The position numbers were made by a program, and so were the translations under genes. The notes under the pieces were generated by a model. It had not been told where the DNA came from and searched no databases. It saw nothing but the letters and a program-made list of their open reading frames with translations. From Nymphaea colorata (taxonomy: Eukaryota > Streptophyta > Magnoliopsida > Nymphaeales > Nymphaeaceae): 64,000 nucleotides of DNA. The DNA lies in the NCBI RefSeq assembly GCF_008831285.2, contig NC_045150.1, positions 2,678,001-2,742,000 of the forward strand, read 5' to 3'. The stretch's first letter is position 1. Each line of letters begins with the position of its first letter. Shown here in pieces: positions 1 to 11,589 of this stretch.

Positions 1-180
1 GCTCCGCCACTGCTCGTGCTCTTGAGGAATGGGAACAGCGAGGCCCTCTCTTTATCTGCTTCCACCTCCTTCTCCGTCTGCTTCGAGCACCCTTTTTCGT
101 TCAGCCTCTTCGGCCAACAAGAATAGGCCGCCATTGTCTGCCATGTTACTGCAACTCCCTCCTTCTGTCTTGTTCTTCAT
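1..180 (-). pseudogene. B3-domain gene copy A, N-terminal part, frameshifted and cut by window edge
   Basis: Reading the minus strand from the ATG at 180-178, the first ~28 residues match the N-terminus of copies B and C (start MKN, then a TEGG segment). The frame then slips by one base near 90-75, where a run of A and G differs from the copies, and reaches a TAA within about 45 codons. Downstream of the slip, a second frame again resembles the copies (a KEVEA segment). Copy A is therefore probably a pseudogene, although a start further upstream or a sequencing error cannot be excluded. At bases 1-12 similarity to copy C stops and the sequence matches the terminal repeat of a MITE family seen elsewhere in the window. 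The B3 domain itself would lie outside the window. Confidence 0.6.
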
Positions 181-660
181 GTCTGCCTTTCAATTGATGT
201 AAAGCACAGCCTAAGAACGTTCCTCTACCTGATCTGCTGTAGGTGACGGAAATCTAAGGTGGGTACTGTGGAAGCTGTGGTTTTGGCAAGGAACGTGATC
301 GATCGATCGATCAATCTTGGTTCTTGGAGGGTTTAAAAGAAAAGAGCAGAAACACTTCTATATTTACGAAGAGATGATCTCTGAGCCGTTAGAAGGCCTT
401 CTATTTCCGGCATCAACTAAATGTTTCCATATTTCCGTTATGCCCCTTGTTGCAAATTAGGCATGTTTTCTTAATTTTAAGAAAATGCATATGAACAAGA
501 TGATCGTTCGCTATATTTTATAATGACCAATTAATAATGTCAATGAATTGGATATATACGGATCAAACATCCAACCAAACAACTTCAAAAAAAAAAAAAG
601 TCAGACAAAGAAAAAAAATAAACATATGATTAAGAGAAAAAAAATCAACATAAATTAACA
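181..660. repeat. Duplicated 5' flank of B3 copy A
   Basis: Bases 200-430 align with 13,790-13,980 (5' flank of copy B) and 19,230-19,450 (5' flank of copy C). All share a GATCGATC repeat, an AGAGATGATCTC motif and a TTCTATTTCCGGC-like motif. Bases 485-610 align with 20,050-20,180. The duplicated unit therefore includes at least 400 bp of promoter and leader, so promoters were copied with the genes. Confidence 0.75.
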
Positions 661-1127
661 TATTTGGTTTCATATTTTGTTTGGAATTCACGTTGAGTTT
701 CAAATAGACATTTGGTATCTGACATCGATACCTTTTGAAAGCCAGACGTCCTCGACATATTACAATGTGGTTGATCGGAGTCGGTTGTATATCTAAAATC
801 AGATCCAAATTCTCAATTTAAAAATCGGATTTAGATACGGTATAAGCTTCTCCATATTCATATTCAAATCTGAATTTGAATCCAAATATGTAAAAAGGTA
901 TACCAAAATTGAACTTCGCAATATGATCTCCTTCTATTTCATGTCTTTGGCTTTGCTTTTTCCATTTCAAATTTTTCTGCTTTAATAATTTATGATTCCC
1001 AACAATTCTCACGTTGGTGCTACTTTAGTTGTATTTGGCAACTAAATAAGACACAAAATTATAGCAATGGTATTCGGGGCAGTCGTCCTACTATCGAAGG
1101 GGCTCTAACAACTGGACATTCGCTTGT
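661..1127. other. Intergenic, no gene seen
   Basis: The stretch is AT-rich. It includes AATCGGAT/ATCCAAAT-type sequence at 790-890 that resembles the interior of the ATCCGAAT-rich element at 15,417-17,175. No coding signal is visible. Confidence 0.5.
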
Positions 1128-1973
1128 ATTGGTAAGAACAATTGAGATTAGCTACGGTCCTCTATGTTTTAGCAACGGGAATAACTCAATTTCATGTTTT
1201 GAAGATGTAAATGGCTCAGATTCAGGTCACATGTAGTAGGCACTAATTCAAGTTCAACATCACCAGCTATCTGATTTTCCTCATTAATTAGCTTCATACA
1301 CTCTCACGCCAAGAGACGTAACGATGAAATTTCAATCAAATTGTTCCATATACGTAGTTTCGTTTCATTACATTTAGTTGAATGATTCAGTTAATTTAGG
1401 GCTGAAATGTCGATTCTACATCACTTATCCTAATCCAAATGCAAGCCAACTTTCACAGAACCGATCAATTACTAGAATGATCGAACTTTTATTTGCTTTT
1501 CTTTCATCCTAATCCAAATGCAAGCATTGTATCAATCTGAAGGGTAAGACAAATGATTATCGCGCGCATTGGTAAGAACAATTGAGATTAGCTACGGTCC
1601 TCTATGTTTTAGCAACGGGAATAACTCAATTTCATGTTTTGGAGATGTAAATGGCTCAGATTTAGGTCACATGTAGTAGACATTAATTCAAGTTCAACTT
1701 CACTAGCTATTTGATTTTCCTCTTTAATTAGCTTCATACACTCTCACGCCAAGAGGCGTAACGATGAAATTTCAATCAAATTGTTCCATATACGTAGTTT
1801 TGTTTCATTACATTTAGTTGGAAGATTCAGTTAATTTAGGGCTGAAATGTCGATCCTGCATTACTTATCCTAATCCAAATGCAAGCCAACTTTCACAGAA
1901 CCAATCAATTACTAGAATGATCAAACCATTATTTGCTTTTCTTTCATCCTAATCCAAATGTTAGCATTGTATC
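1128..1973. repeat. Two-copy direct repeat, ~405-bp units at 440-bp spacing
   Basis: Unit 1 (about 1,128-1,533) and unit 2 (about 1,568-1,973) both begin ATTGGTAAGAACAATTGAG and run to CATCCTAATCCAAATG. They are nearly identical, with scattered single-base changes. A ~35-bp spacer separates them. Unit 2 ends in a short CT run. Neither unit has an open frame of note, and I do not recognise the repeat. Confidence 0.85.
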
Positions 1974-2159
1974 TCTCTCTCTCTGATGCAGGGAGTCGTG
2001 AAAATAGCTTGAACAGAAAGTAATCTTGAACAACAATGTGGTGCGAAAACGACCAGAAGAAACAGAGAATTAATGCACGAAGAATTATATAAGTGGCATC
2101 CTGCCATTATTAACTAACAAGTTAACAACATAACAAGGAATATTAATGCACAAAAATAT

Positions 2160-2381
2160 CAGCCAGCCAGCCACTGTATGCTCCCCAATCCTAATTTCTT
2201 CTTTTATTTTGCAATGGCTGCATCATGAAAAGAATAAGAATGGAAACGACAAATTCAGTTGATTAATCAAGTTTCAAAAAATCCCATTAAGCCGCCTCAT
2301 TACTCATCATCGTTGAACGGTCATCTTCTCCCTGATCATCATCAATCTCCTGTGGATCGCCATGCATGACCAGTAGCAGGG
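2160..2381 (-). pseudogene. B3 copy B, C-terminal end and 3' flank, beyond the copia insertion
   Basis: Bases 2,160-2,381 align with 18,495-18,612, the last codons and 3' flank of intact copy C, with one extra ~70-bp stretch in this copy. The shared end includes CCATGCATGACCAGTAGCAGGG, which on the minus strand encodes the last residues before the stop (TGHAW in copy C). The alignment breaks exactly at 2,381/2,382, where the copia LTR begins, and resumes at 7,289. Confidence 0.85.
2377..2381. repeat. Target site duplication (left), copia element
   Basis: CAGGG directly precedes the 5' LTR. It is repeated at 7,289-7,293 directly after the 3' LTR. In copy C the same site (18,609-18,613) holds CAGGG once, which is the unoccupied target. 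Confidence 0.93.
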
Positions 2382-2706
2382 TGATAAACTAAAGAGACGT
2401 TGGAGAGGTGGATTACCTTATTCATTGATCGAATGAATAAGGAAGATGCTCAAATTAATTATGAACGTTGAACTAACGTCCTCCTCTATCTTGAACGTTG
2501 AACTAACGTTCCTTTCTCATTTAGGCAACCAATGGTTACGCTTTGGCCTCCAATGTATAAATATGAGAACTGATTGTATTTCAAACGTATCAAAGGAAGA
2601 TCGACCTCTCTTGTTCGTGGATGTAGGCTACCATCAGCCGAACCACGTAAATCTGCCTTCTCTCCTTCTCACCTCTGTTCATACTCTGTTTTTGCACATT
2701 CTATCA
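2382..2706 (+). repeat. 5' LTR of copia element
   Basis: Begins TGATAAAC and ends TTCTATCA, 325 bp. A TATAAATA box lies at 2,556-2,563, the likely Pol II promoter. Two copies of TGAACGTTGAACTAACGT lie upstream of it (about 2,462-2,513), a repeated-motif layout like that of LTR enhancers. Confidence 0.93.
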
Positions 2707-2718
2707 TGGTATCAGAGA
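2707..2718 (+). promoter_or_regulatory. Primer-binding site, initiator Met tRNA
   Basis: TGGTATCAGAG follows the 5' LTR immediately. It is the usual plant copia sequence complementary to the 3' end of initiator methionine tRNA, used to prime minus-strand DNA synthesis. Confidence 0.92.
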
Positions 2719-2841
2719 GTGGTTCATCCTGAGGTAGTAAATTCATTCCATTCTAAAGCAAGCAGAAAACTTATGGAGCAGGAAGGGGGAGCAAGATAAG
2801 ACAATGATCATCACTCCATTATACAAGGTAGCGATGGATCC

Positions 2842-5800
2842 TTGCACAGACTTGTTGTACACGAGCAAGGTAACCCTAATCTTAAGATGACCAATACCTT
2901 GCTTGATGGCTTCAATTATTTATCTTGGTTCGTAAGTAGAAAATCCAAACTCGGATACATTGATGGTACCACAAAGAGACCATCACTTAATGATATGAAA
3001 TATAGTGAGTGGCGATCTACCAACGACACTGTTGCATCTTGGCTCATCAACTCTATGGAGCCCAAGATAGCATCAGGTTTTAATTTTTTAGACACCGCAG
3101 AGGAGGTCTGGCAGGCTGTCAAAGATCTTTATGGTGAACAATATAACACTGCTCGCATGTACCAACTATCTCAAATGAAAGGAAGTCTAAAGAAAGGGAC
3201 TGTTCCTATTAGTGAATACATTGGTACCTTCAAAGGAATTTGGGATGAGATGGATGTTCATACTCCAATAACTACTGATCTTTCTAAAACAAAGAAGCAA
3301 CGTGAGCAAGAACATATCTTTGAGATTCTAGCTGGGCTACCAAATGACTATGAAAATTTTTGTAGTCAAGTTCTCATGGCACATGAGCTGCCTTCACTAA
3401 GTTTTGTTTGTGCTCTTCTCATGTGAGAAGAGTCAAGAAGAAAAGCAATGGGCACTCTTAACTACAGCAGTCAAGAAGTGTCCAATGATGAAAAAGCTGC
3501 CTTTGCTATGAATTTTCAAGATGGCAGAAATTTTAGGGCCAAACGTGATGAGGGAAGAAAGCCTAAATGCACTCATTGTAAGAAAACTGGTCACTCTCGT
3601 GAAAACTGTTGGTTCCTACATGGAAAACCAAACAGAGGGACGAACCATACCTCCAAGACGACTTCAAAAGGGACAGCTAAAAGGGAGGACGATCAGACCA
3701 GTCTCATGGCTTCTTCATCAAACAATCCTATCACCCTGGAGACTCTTGCTGAAATGATAAAGGGACTTCAAGTGAAAAAGACCGCTGGAATCTCTATCAA
3801 CACCTCTGATCAAGTTAAAGGTATGACTTACGCTACTTTTGATTCCAGCACCTATTGGATTGTCGACTCAAGAGCCACTGATCATATGGGTAATCAATCT
3901 GCTTATCTCTATTCCCCTCATTCTATTGACGGCATAGGGCCTGTTGCTGCAGCCAACGGTGCTCCCATTACTATCAAAGGAAAAGGATGATTAGATTTCT
4001 TTAACAAAAATTATACTAGTGAGGTCCTCATAATGCCTGAACTTAAGTCTAACTTGTTGTCAGTAGCCAAAATTACCAAAGAATTGGACTGCAATGTGGT
4101 TTTTTCTACTACTAATGTTGTATTTCAGGATCGGAAGACTCAGATGACGATTGGTGAGGGACGCCTAGTCAATGGACTCTACCAAATTACAGCTCTTGAC
4201 CAGGCATTGAATGCATCTACTTTGAATGAGGGAGAAATCTGGCATCAAAGGATGGGTCATCCATCGTTTCGGATTTTAAATTATTTATTTTCCAAGAATC
4301 ATTTTAATAATCATACATGTGATATTTGCAAGTATGCTAAAATGACCAGACCTAAGTTCTCTTTATCAGATTCTGTTAGTGAACAACCTTTTGATCTCAT
4401 TCACTCTAATGTATGGAGCCCTGCGCCTATGGATTCTTTGGATGGTTTTAGATACTATGTTATGTTCATTGACGATCACTCTAGATCCACTTGGATTTAT
4501 TTCATGAAAAACAAATCAGAGGTACTATCTCTTTTTCAAACTTTTTATAAGATGGTTGAAGTTCAATATAATCGCAAAATAAAATGCTTTAGATATGATA
4601 ATGGTACTGAATTTAAAAACTCTGGTTTCAAGTTTTTCTTAGACGAGTATGACATACATCATCAAACATTTTGTGTTGACACACCTCAACAAAATGGCGT
4701 GTCTGAAAGAAAAAATAGACACTTATTAGAAGTAGCTAGGAGCTTGTTATTCCAAATGAATATGCCCAAAAATTATTGGAAATATGTTGTTTCTACTGCA
4801 TGCTACGTAATTAATAGAACTCCTAGTAAGCACCTTAAATATGCCAGTCCAATTGGAAAGCTTACAGGGCAAGAACCGAAGCTTGATCACTTGCATGTGT
4901 TTGGTTGTGTGGTTCATGTGTGGCTACATCATGCAAAAAGAGACAAATTAAGTCATCGCTCAATCAAATGCGTCTTTGTCGGTTACAACTCTCAAAACAA
5001 GGGGTATGTATGTTTTGATCCTATCTCTAAGAAAACTTATATTTCGTGTGATGTTCAATTCAATGAAAAACTTTCATACTTTGGAGAAAATGATAGTGGT
5101 AGAAGTCAGGGGGAGTCTAAATCCCATAACTTGCATGATTTTGATGATTTATTTTTTTCCATTATTGATGAGCAGGTCACAAAAGAGACTCATCTAGAAA
5201 TTGAAAGTCCCACTGAAAATCAAGAACCTACTACCTCTACTGAAAATGATGAACCAACTAACGGGCATCTTAGAAGATCTGAGAGAATTCGAAGAGTGCC
5301 CTCTCATCTGGCTGATTATGAGACTAGCTCCTTCAGTCGCTATCGCATTAGTAATTTTGTCTCTTACAATCAGATCACAGCCAAACATAGTAACTTCATT
5401 AAGAGTCTTGATAAAATTTGTGAGCCTCAAACTTTTCAAGAGGCTAAGAAAGACTCAAATTGGAGAAAGGCTATGAATGAAGAATTGGAGGCTCTGAAGC
5501 GCAACAAGACGTGGCATGTTGTTACAAAACCTAAAAATTCAATCATAGTTGGATGTAAATGGCACTATAGAGTCAAATACAATAGTGACGGCTCACTGGA
5601 AAGACACAAAGCTCGTCTAGTAGCCAAGGGGTTTGCTCAAACAAAAGGTCTTGATTATGACGAAACCTTTGCACCCATGGCTGAAATGAACACCTTGAGA
5701 ATTCTATTATCAGTGGCTTGTAACTTGAACTGGGGGCTTCACCAATTAGACGTGAAGAATGCCCTTTTGCAATGTAAACTTAGTGAAGAAATATACATGG

Positions 5801-6950
5801 CACTACCTCCAGGGCATCCAGACGAAGGTAAGAACTATGTATGCAGGCTCAACAAAGCTATCTATGGTCTGAAGCAATCCCCTAAAGCGTGGTACTCAAA
5901 ATTAAGTAAGGCACTAGACAGCTTTGGATATCGCAAATGTCATTCTGACAACACGCGTTTCATAAGGAAACATGAAGAACACATCACTGTTGTGTTGGTT
6001 TATGTAGATAATATAGTCGTGACAGGTGATGATGTTGAAAGCATACTCAATCTCAAACACTACTTGAGAACCACATTTGATATAAAAGATCTTGGAAAAC
6101 TCAAGTATTTTCTTGGAATTGAGATAGCTCAATCACACAAAGGCATCTTTCTTTGTCAAAGAAAATATGCTCTAGACATATTAAATGAGACTGGGAAAAT
6201 GGAAGCACGACCAGCCGACACTCCATTCGAAGCAAACCTCAAATTGGGACCATGTGAGGATGAACCAGAGGTTAACAGGGAAGTATTTCAATGTCTAGTT
6301 GGTAAACTTATGTATTTATCTGTCACTAGACCTGACATTTCTTTTGCTGTGAATGTGATTAGCAGGTATATGCAAAGCCCAAGAGAATCACACATGAAGG
6401 CTGCCGATCGCATTCTTCGATACATCAAAGGCTCTCCAGGACAAGGACTTTGGTACAAAAGGAATAAGAACTTAGACATAGTAGGATTTATAGATGCAGA
6501 CTGGGTAGGAAATATCAACGACAGGAAATCAACTACAGGATACTGTCTTTGTTGGTGGAAATTTAGTAGCTTGGAAATGCAAGAAACATAAAATAGTGGC
6601 TAGATCCAGTGCAGAAGCAGAATATCGTGCTATGGTAGCAGGAACCAACAAACTCATTTGGACCAAGAACGTGATTGAAGAACTAAATCTCGAAGTTTTA
6701 AAGCCCATGCACATGTTTTGCGACAGTCAAGCTGCCGTATATATTTCCACAAATCCAGTCTTTCATGAAAGAATGAAGCACATTGAAATCGACTGTCACT
6801 ATGTCAGAGAGAAAAGATTGAATCCGGAGAAATCAAAACGCTTCATATCAATGGAGTCGAGCAAGTTGCTGATGCATTAACTAAAGGTGTTACTAAAGCA
6901 AAACTTCAACTTGCAAATGATAAGTGGGGATTTCATAATATCTACTCCCC
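2842..6950 (+). pseudogene. copia Gag-Pol polyprotein, degenerate
   Basis: Gag spans 2,842-3,990. It has a UBN2/gag domain, an in-frame TGA at 3,424-3,426, and then a CCHC zinc knuckle (CTHCKKTGHSRENC). The protease motif reads DSRAT where DSGAT is usual, followed by a TGA at 3,988. The 4,033-6,591 frame carries the GAG pre-integrase H-C region, integrase (DNGTEF and SERKNR conserved; first catalytic position reads HSNVW instead of HSDVW), reverse transcriptase (YVDN where the active site is YVDD) and the start of RNase H. A one-base slip near 6,550 moves RNase H into the frame starting at 6,596, and another slip near 6,815 moves its tail again. Activity is not expected. Confidence 0.93.
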
Positions 6951-6963
6951 ACTTGAGGGGGAG
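6951..6963 (+). promoter_or_regulatory. Polypurine tract
   Basis: TTGAGGGGGAG abuts the 3' LTR. This purine run is the expected primer site for plus-strand synthesis. Confidence 0.88.
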
Positions 6964-7288
6964 TGATAAACTAAAGAGATGTTGGAGAGGTGGATTACCT
7001 TATTCATTGATCGAATGAATAAGGAAGGTGCTCAAATTAATTATGAACGTTGAACTAACGTCCTCCTCTATCTTGAACGTTGAACTAACGTTCCTTTCTC
7101 ATTTAGGCAACCAATGTTTACGCCTTGGCCTCCAATGTATAAATATGAGGACTGATTGTATTTCAAACGTATCAAAGGAAGATCGACCTCTCTTGTTCGT
7201 GGATACAGGCTACCATCAACCGAACCACGTAAATCTGCCTTCTCTCCTTCTCATCTCTGTTCATACTCTATTTTTGCACATTCTATCA
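6964..7288 (+). repeat. 3' LTR of copia element
   Basis: 325 bp, same ends as the 5' LTR and about 97% identical to it. It is followed by the right CAGGG target duplication (7,289-7,293). Confidence 0.93.
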
Positions 7289-7364
7289 CAGGGGAACGGC
7301 GGATGATGACGAAACAGAGCTTTCTGCTCGTGCGCTGCCTGAAGCTAAAGATCTCAATGTCAAT
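7289..7364 (-). pseudogene. B3 copy B, middle C-terminal segment between the two insertions
   Basis: This 76-bp island matches 18,609-18,684 of intact copy C. On the minus strand it encodes the end of the B3 fold (IEIFSFRQRTS then LCFVIIRRSP) with no internal stop. It is bounded on the right by the copia insertion site and on the left by the hAT target duplication (7,357-7,364, ATGTCAAT). Confidence 0.9.
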
Positions 7365-7564
7365 AGGGGTGCACAACGAGCCGAGTTACTCGAACTCGAC
7401 TCGTTTAACTCGATTCGTAAGTGTAAACGAGTTGCTTCATTAGTTAAACGAGTCGAGCTCGAGTTCACGTGTCAACTAATTTAACTAATTGAGTCGAGCT
7501 CGAGTTCACTTTGCGAACTCGTTAAAGCTCGACTCGGCTCGATTAACATACAGGTTTTAAAAAA

Positions 7565-7864
7565 ACCGGTTCAACTGTCTCACTTCACTAGTCACGACTC
7601 ACTTCTTCTCAAGCAGGAACGGGAAAGGGTTCTTTTTCGTTCTCCCTCTCTCTCTCCGACTCCGACTCTCCCTCTCTGGCCTCTCGCCTCGGTGTCTCTG
7701 ACTTCTCCTTCTCCGGCTGTGCTCCCGCCCTGCTTCACTGTGCTTCTTCTCCGCCTGTGCTCTGCGCTCTTGCTGCCCTGTGTCAGTGTGCTCTCTGCCT
7801 CTCCGCTTCTCCAGTGAGTCAGTGATATCCAACTCAAAGGCAGCGCATCCTACGCCGAAGGTTG

Positions 7865-7899
<35 letters not shown>

Positions 7900-9402
7900 C
7901 TGTCTCTCTCTCTTTCTTGGTTGCTCTATGACTCGTAATGTCTAAACTCGTGTTTGATGGGCCATTCTCTCCTTCTCTGGTGTTCTGTAGCTGCTCCGGA
8001 GACCTGTCGCCGTTCTGGTGACTTGCTGGCTGCTGCTTTGATCAACATTCTTTCAGGTACCTTCCTTCGAGCCCCTACCTGTCTCTCTCTTTCTCACACA
8101 CACAGTAACACAAGTGCATATTATATTACGTGCGTATTCTTACTCATTTTTTTTTCTTTTCTTCTTCCTTTCTCTACTTCTTCCTCATGTTCTTTCCTTC
8201 TTTTACTGATTTATATACTGTTGTGCTGTTTATATCTTCTAGTGTATTTTTTGTGTTGTTTATATCTTCTAGTGTTTTCTTCAAAACTGAAACATTGGTT
8301 TGCTCTCAATGCTTGTTTCTTGTCAGAAACTGAGCATATTGCCCAGATCAGGGGGGGGCATTGGGTTTTATTCCCAATGTACTAGGCTTCTTTCTGGAGA
8401 TGCTACAAGCCTGCAAGTCTGCAACCACTGTGTCTAATGCATGTAAATTTTGATTGTCCCGCTTCCATCTTTTAATCCTCTATTAAGCTGTTTTACTCTT
8501 TTAAAACATCAGATTTATCTCTTGGGAACTGAGATTACATCTGTGAGCATGGAAAGCACTTGTATATTTGACTAATAAGAGAGACTCGTTCAAGGCCTTT
8601 TTGATAGGAAAATCTGCTTAAACTTTTGGCTTTTACTTTTCAGAGAGGAATTCTCTCCTGCATTATTACAGTTCAAGTAAACTTGGGTGTCATGCCCCAA
8701 GATTAACGTGAACAGATTAGATACTAATCTTTTTAGTGCTAGGACTTGGGAGTTTGATTTTCCCAATATGTTTAGATGTGCAGACCTAATGACAAATATT
8801 ATATTGAATCAATGGTCAGCATCTTTCTGTTGGTTTTTCATTCCTCATGTTTCCTATTCAATTGATTCTTTCAAAATGAATGGTGTCTATTAGTTTAACT
8901 AGCAGGCTAGGCTTTTGTCTCTGAACCTGGGACTTCATGGTTACTTGGCCCTGTCATGATTACTTTCCACTTATTATTGTGTAATGATCCATAAAACACT
9001 GCTGTGCACAATGTGAAAAGATGGTGCTCTGTTTTGGTAAGCTATAAATGTTATTTATTTTGCCTTTTTGTCCAAATCTCATTGCATCAGTCATTACTAG
9101 GTTCTTTCAGTTTCTGTCGCATGGATGCATCTAAATATATGCCTGTCACACTATTTCAGCTTCAGTTTATGTCTTACGCTTTCAGATAACATACAATTTG
9201 CTTCCATGCTGCATGATTGTGATCATGTGAGCAGAATAAAATGAGATTCCTATCTACCCACCTCAAGTATCTCATTATCATGATTGAACAATCTTCTTGT
9301 CTAATTAGACGTAATTGGTAATATGCTTGTTGATGAGTAGTTTCTTTTCATGTTCAAATAGGAGAATAGCTTGAGCAGGAGGGAAAATTACTAGTTTGAA
9401 AA
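7565..9402 (+). other. 5' non-coding part of the hAT element
   Basis: No recognisable protein. It begins with CT-rich sequence and a (CT)n microsatellite (about 7,866-7,896), as in plant 5' leaders, followed by T-rich sequence that looks like one or more introns. Open frames here are low-complexity and have no recognisable domain. Confidence 0.5.
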
Positions 9403-11589
9403 ATGACAAATTTAGGAAGCTCGAGCATTAATAAGGGCAAACAAGTATGTGATTCGAGATCGAGTTCAGATGATGTCCCATCGGAGTACATTCCTCTAAT
9501 GAAACTCCTATAGATTCGCAAGACCCTGACTATGAAGGGGTTTCAATAGATGCTCATGAAGTACGTATAAGTGGTGCAAAAAGGTCAAGGTCAAAGACTT
9601 CTACAATATGGAATGATTTTGACGAGGTTGTTATAAATGGTATCAAAAACGGAAAATGTAAGTACTGCAGTGCACTATTTTCGATAAGTGGAGGATGCTC
9701 TACATCATCAATGAGAAGACACAAATGTTTGACACGTTTTACTAACAAAAGATAAACGACTTTAAGTTTTAAATCTGGAAATACTTCAGATGTCACGAAG
9801 AAGCTTATGGAAATGGGTTCCAACATTGATGCTCAAGTAATAAGAGAGATAATTGCAAAACTAGTGGCAACCGGAGAACATGCTTTTTCCATAGTGGATA
9901 ATTGTTTGTTTAGGTTCATTCTTAGGCTTGGTTTTCCTAATTGGGTGCCAGTTTCAAGAACGACAGTTAAGAGAGATGTCATGAAATTATATGAAGATGA
10001 AAAGAAGAAATTACTTCTTGTCTTCAAGGGTGTTGAGAAGATTGCTTTGACTACAGATATGTGGACATCAAACCAACAACTTGGATATATGGCATTAACA
10101 ACACATTTCATTGATAAAGATTAGAAGATGCAACAACGTCTCATCAACTTTACCGAAGTTGAGCCACCCCATACTAGGTTAGTTTTAGCAAATGTAATTG
10201 CTAAGCATCTTGCAGAGTGGGAGATTAAAAAGAAAATAATATTTATTACAGTTGACAACGCTTTATCAAATGATGTTCTTGTCAGAAAATTAAAAGAAAC
10301 ATGGAAAAGAGCGGCATCAACTTGTATCATGGAGGTAAACTTTTTCATGTACGATGTTGTGCAAAAAAATTGAATATAATGGTACAAGATGGGTGGAGTG
10401 CCATTAAAGATAAAATCATTAGCATTAGAGAGGCAGTTAAATATATCAAAGTGTCACCTTCAAGACTCCATGGTTTTGCAGCTGCAGCTAGAGAATTGGA
10501 TCTTTCAACGTCAAAGAAGTTAGTGTTAGATGTACCAACTCGATGGAATTCAACATATTTTATGTTGGAAAAAGCTCTTTTATATAAAGATGGTTTTGCA
10601 AGATATAGCATGGAAGACCCAGGTTTGGTATGGTTGCTTGGACCCGAGGATTGGGAAAAAATTGCAGTGATGTGTGATTTTCTTCAAGTTTTTTATTCAG
10701 TGTCGACCCTATTTTCGGGGTCATCTTATGCAACAGCAAACTTATATTTTCTTGAAATTTGGAGAGTTCAAACAATATTGCAGGAAAAAGTTGAAAATGA
10801 AGGTGGGTTTATGAAGGCAATGACAGTGAAAATGAAGGAGAAATTTGATAAATATTGGAAATCCTGTAACTTGATAATGATTATTGCATCCATATTAGAT
10901 CAACGCGTGAAACTCACATTATCAGAATTTGTCTTTTCAAGAATTTACCAATCAAGAGAAGAAAGGGAAGAACAAATGCAAATGGTAAAACAATCTTTAC
11001 AAGATATATATCAAAGTTACATTCAAAGAAATGAAGTGGATGTCAATATTTCTACTGCATCAACTAATTCCTCTAGTATTCAAAGTCGAGAGAGTCGAGA
11101 CACCCCACAATGTGGAATAAATCTATTTTTTAACTTGTTAGGTAAAGCTGAGAATGTTACTTTTCAGGTCACCAAATCTGAGATTGGAGGATGGATTGAT
11201 TAAGCATGATAATAATGGTGATGCTTTTTCTTTCAATATTTTGCAATGGTGGAAGGATAAGGAATATAAGTATCAAATTCTTTCACAAATGGCACGCGAT
11301 TTGTTGTCAATTTCAATAACTTTTGTTGCTTCAGAAAAAGCTTTCAGTACATGAGGTCGAATTGTTAATGATAGTCGTAGTTCATTGGTGCCAAAAACAG
11401 TTGAAGCTTTGGTTTGTTTGGGTAATTGGGTAAAGAATGATAGTGATCCAATGCATGAAGTTGTAATACAAGTAAGTATATTTTGAATAAATTGTATTCA
11501 TTAAATATTTTGTGAATCATTTGTTAATTGACTATATGTATTTCTTTCAGGTTGAGGATGAATCAAGTGAATATATATCATTAGAATGA
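9403..11589 (+). pseudogene. hAT transposase (BED zinc finger, RICESLEEPER/DAYSLEEPER type), degenerate
   Basis: The probable start is the ATG at 9,403. A frameshift near 9,505 leads into the BED finger at about 9,570-9,755 (CKYC, then RRHKC), followed by a stop. The next frame (9,807-10,124) carries the conserved TTDMWTS segment of the RNase H-like catalytic fold. After a stop at 10,122 and a frameshift near 10,305, the frame from 10,301 covers LDVPTRWNSTY and the central region. The dimerisation domain lies at 11,190-11,460 (WWK, then RDLLSI, VASEKAFST and a TGA inside that motif). A GT-AG intron (about 11,472-11,550) joins the last short exon ending at 11,589. At least five disabling changes show it no longer encodes a transposase. 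Family identity is clear and autonomy is lost. Confidence 0.93.

Larger units (their letters stand above)
2382..7288 (+). mobile_element. Ty1/copia LTR retrotransposon, complete but decayed
   Basis: This is a 4,907-bp element with two 325-bp LTRs (TG...CA ends), a 5-bp target duplication, a primer-binding site and a polypurine tract. Its Gag-Pol frame has protease, integrase, reverse transcriptase and RNase H in the copia order. The LTRs differ at about 10 of 325 positions, nine of them transitions. At the commonly used grass rate of 1.3e-8 per site per year this would suggest about 1.2 million years, but the rate for this lineage is unknown. Several stops and frameshifts and changed catalytic residues make it non-autonomous now. 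It sits in the last codons of B3 copy B, in opposite orientation to that gene. Confidence 0.96.

Noticed and set aside
7592-7837. Arg/Glu-rich minus-strand frames near 7,600
   Set aside because: They lie over the CT-rich leader of the hAT element; low complexity, no domain.
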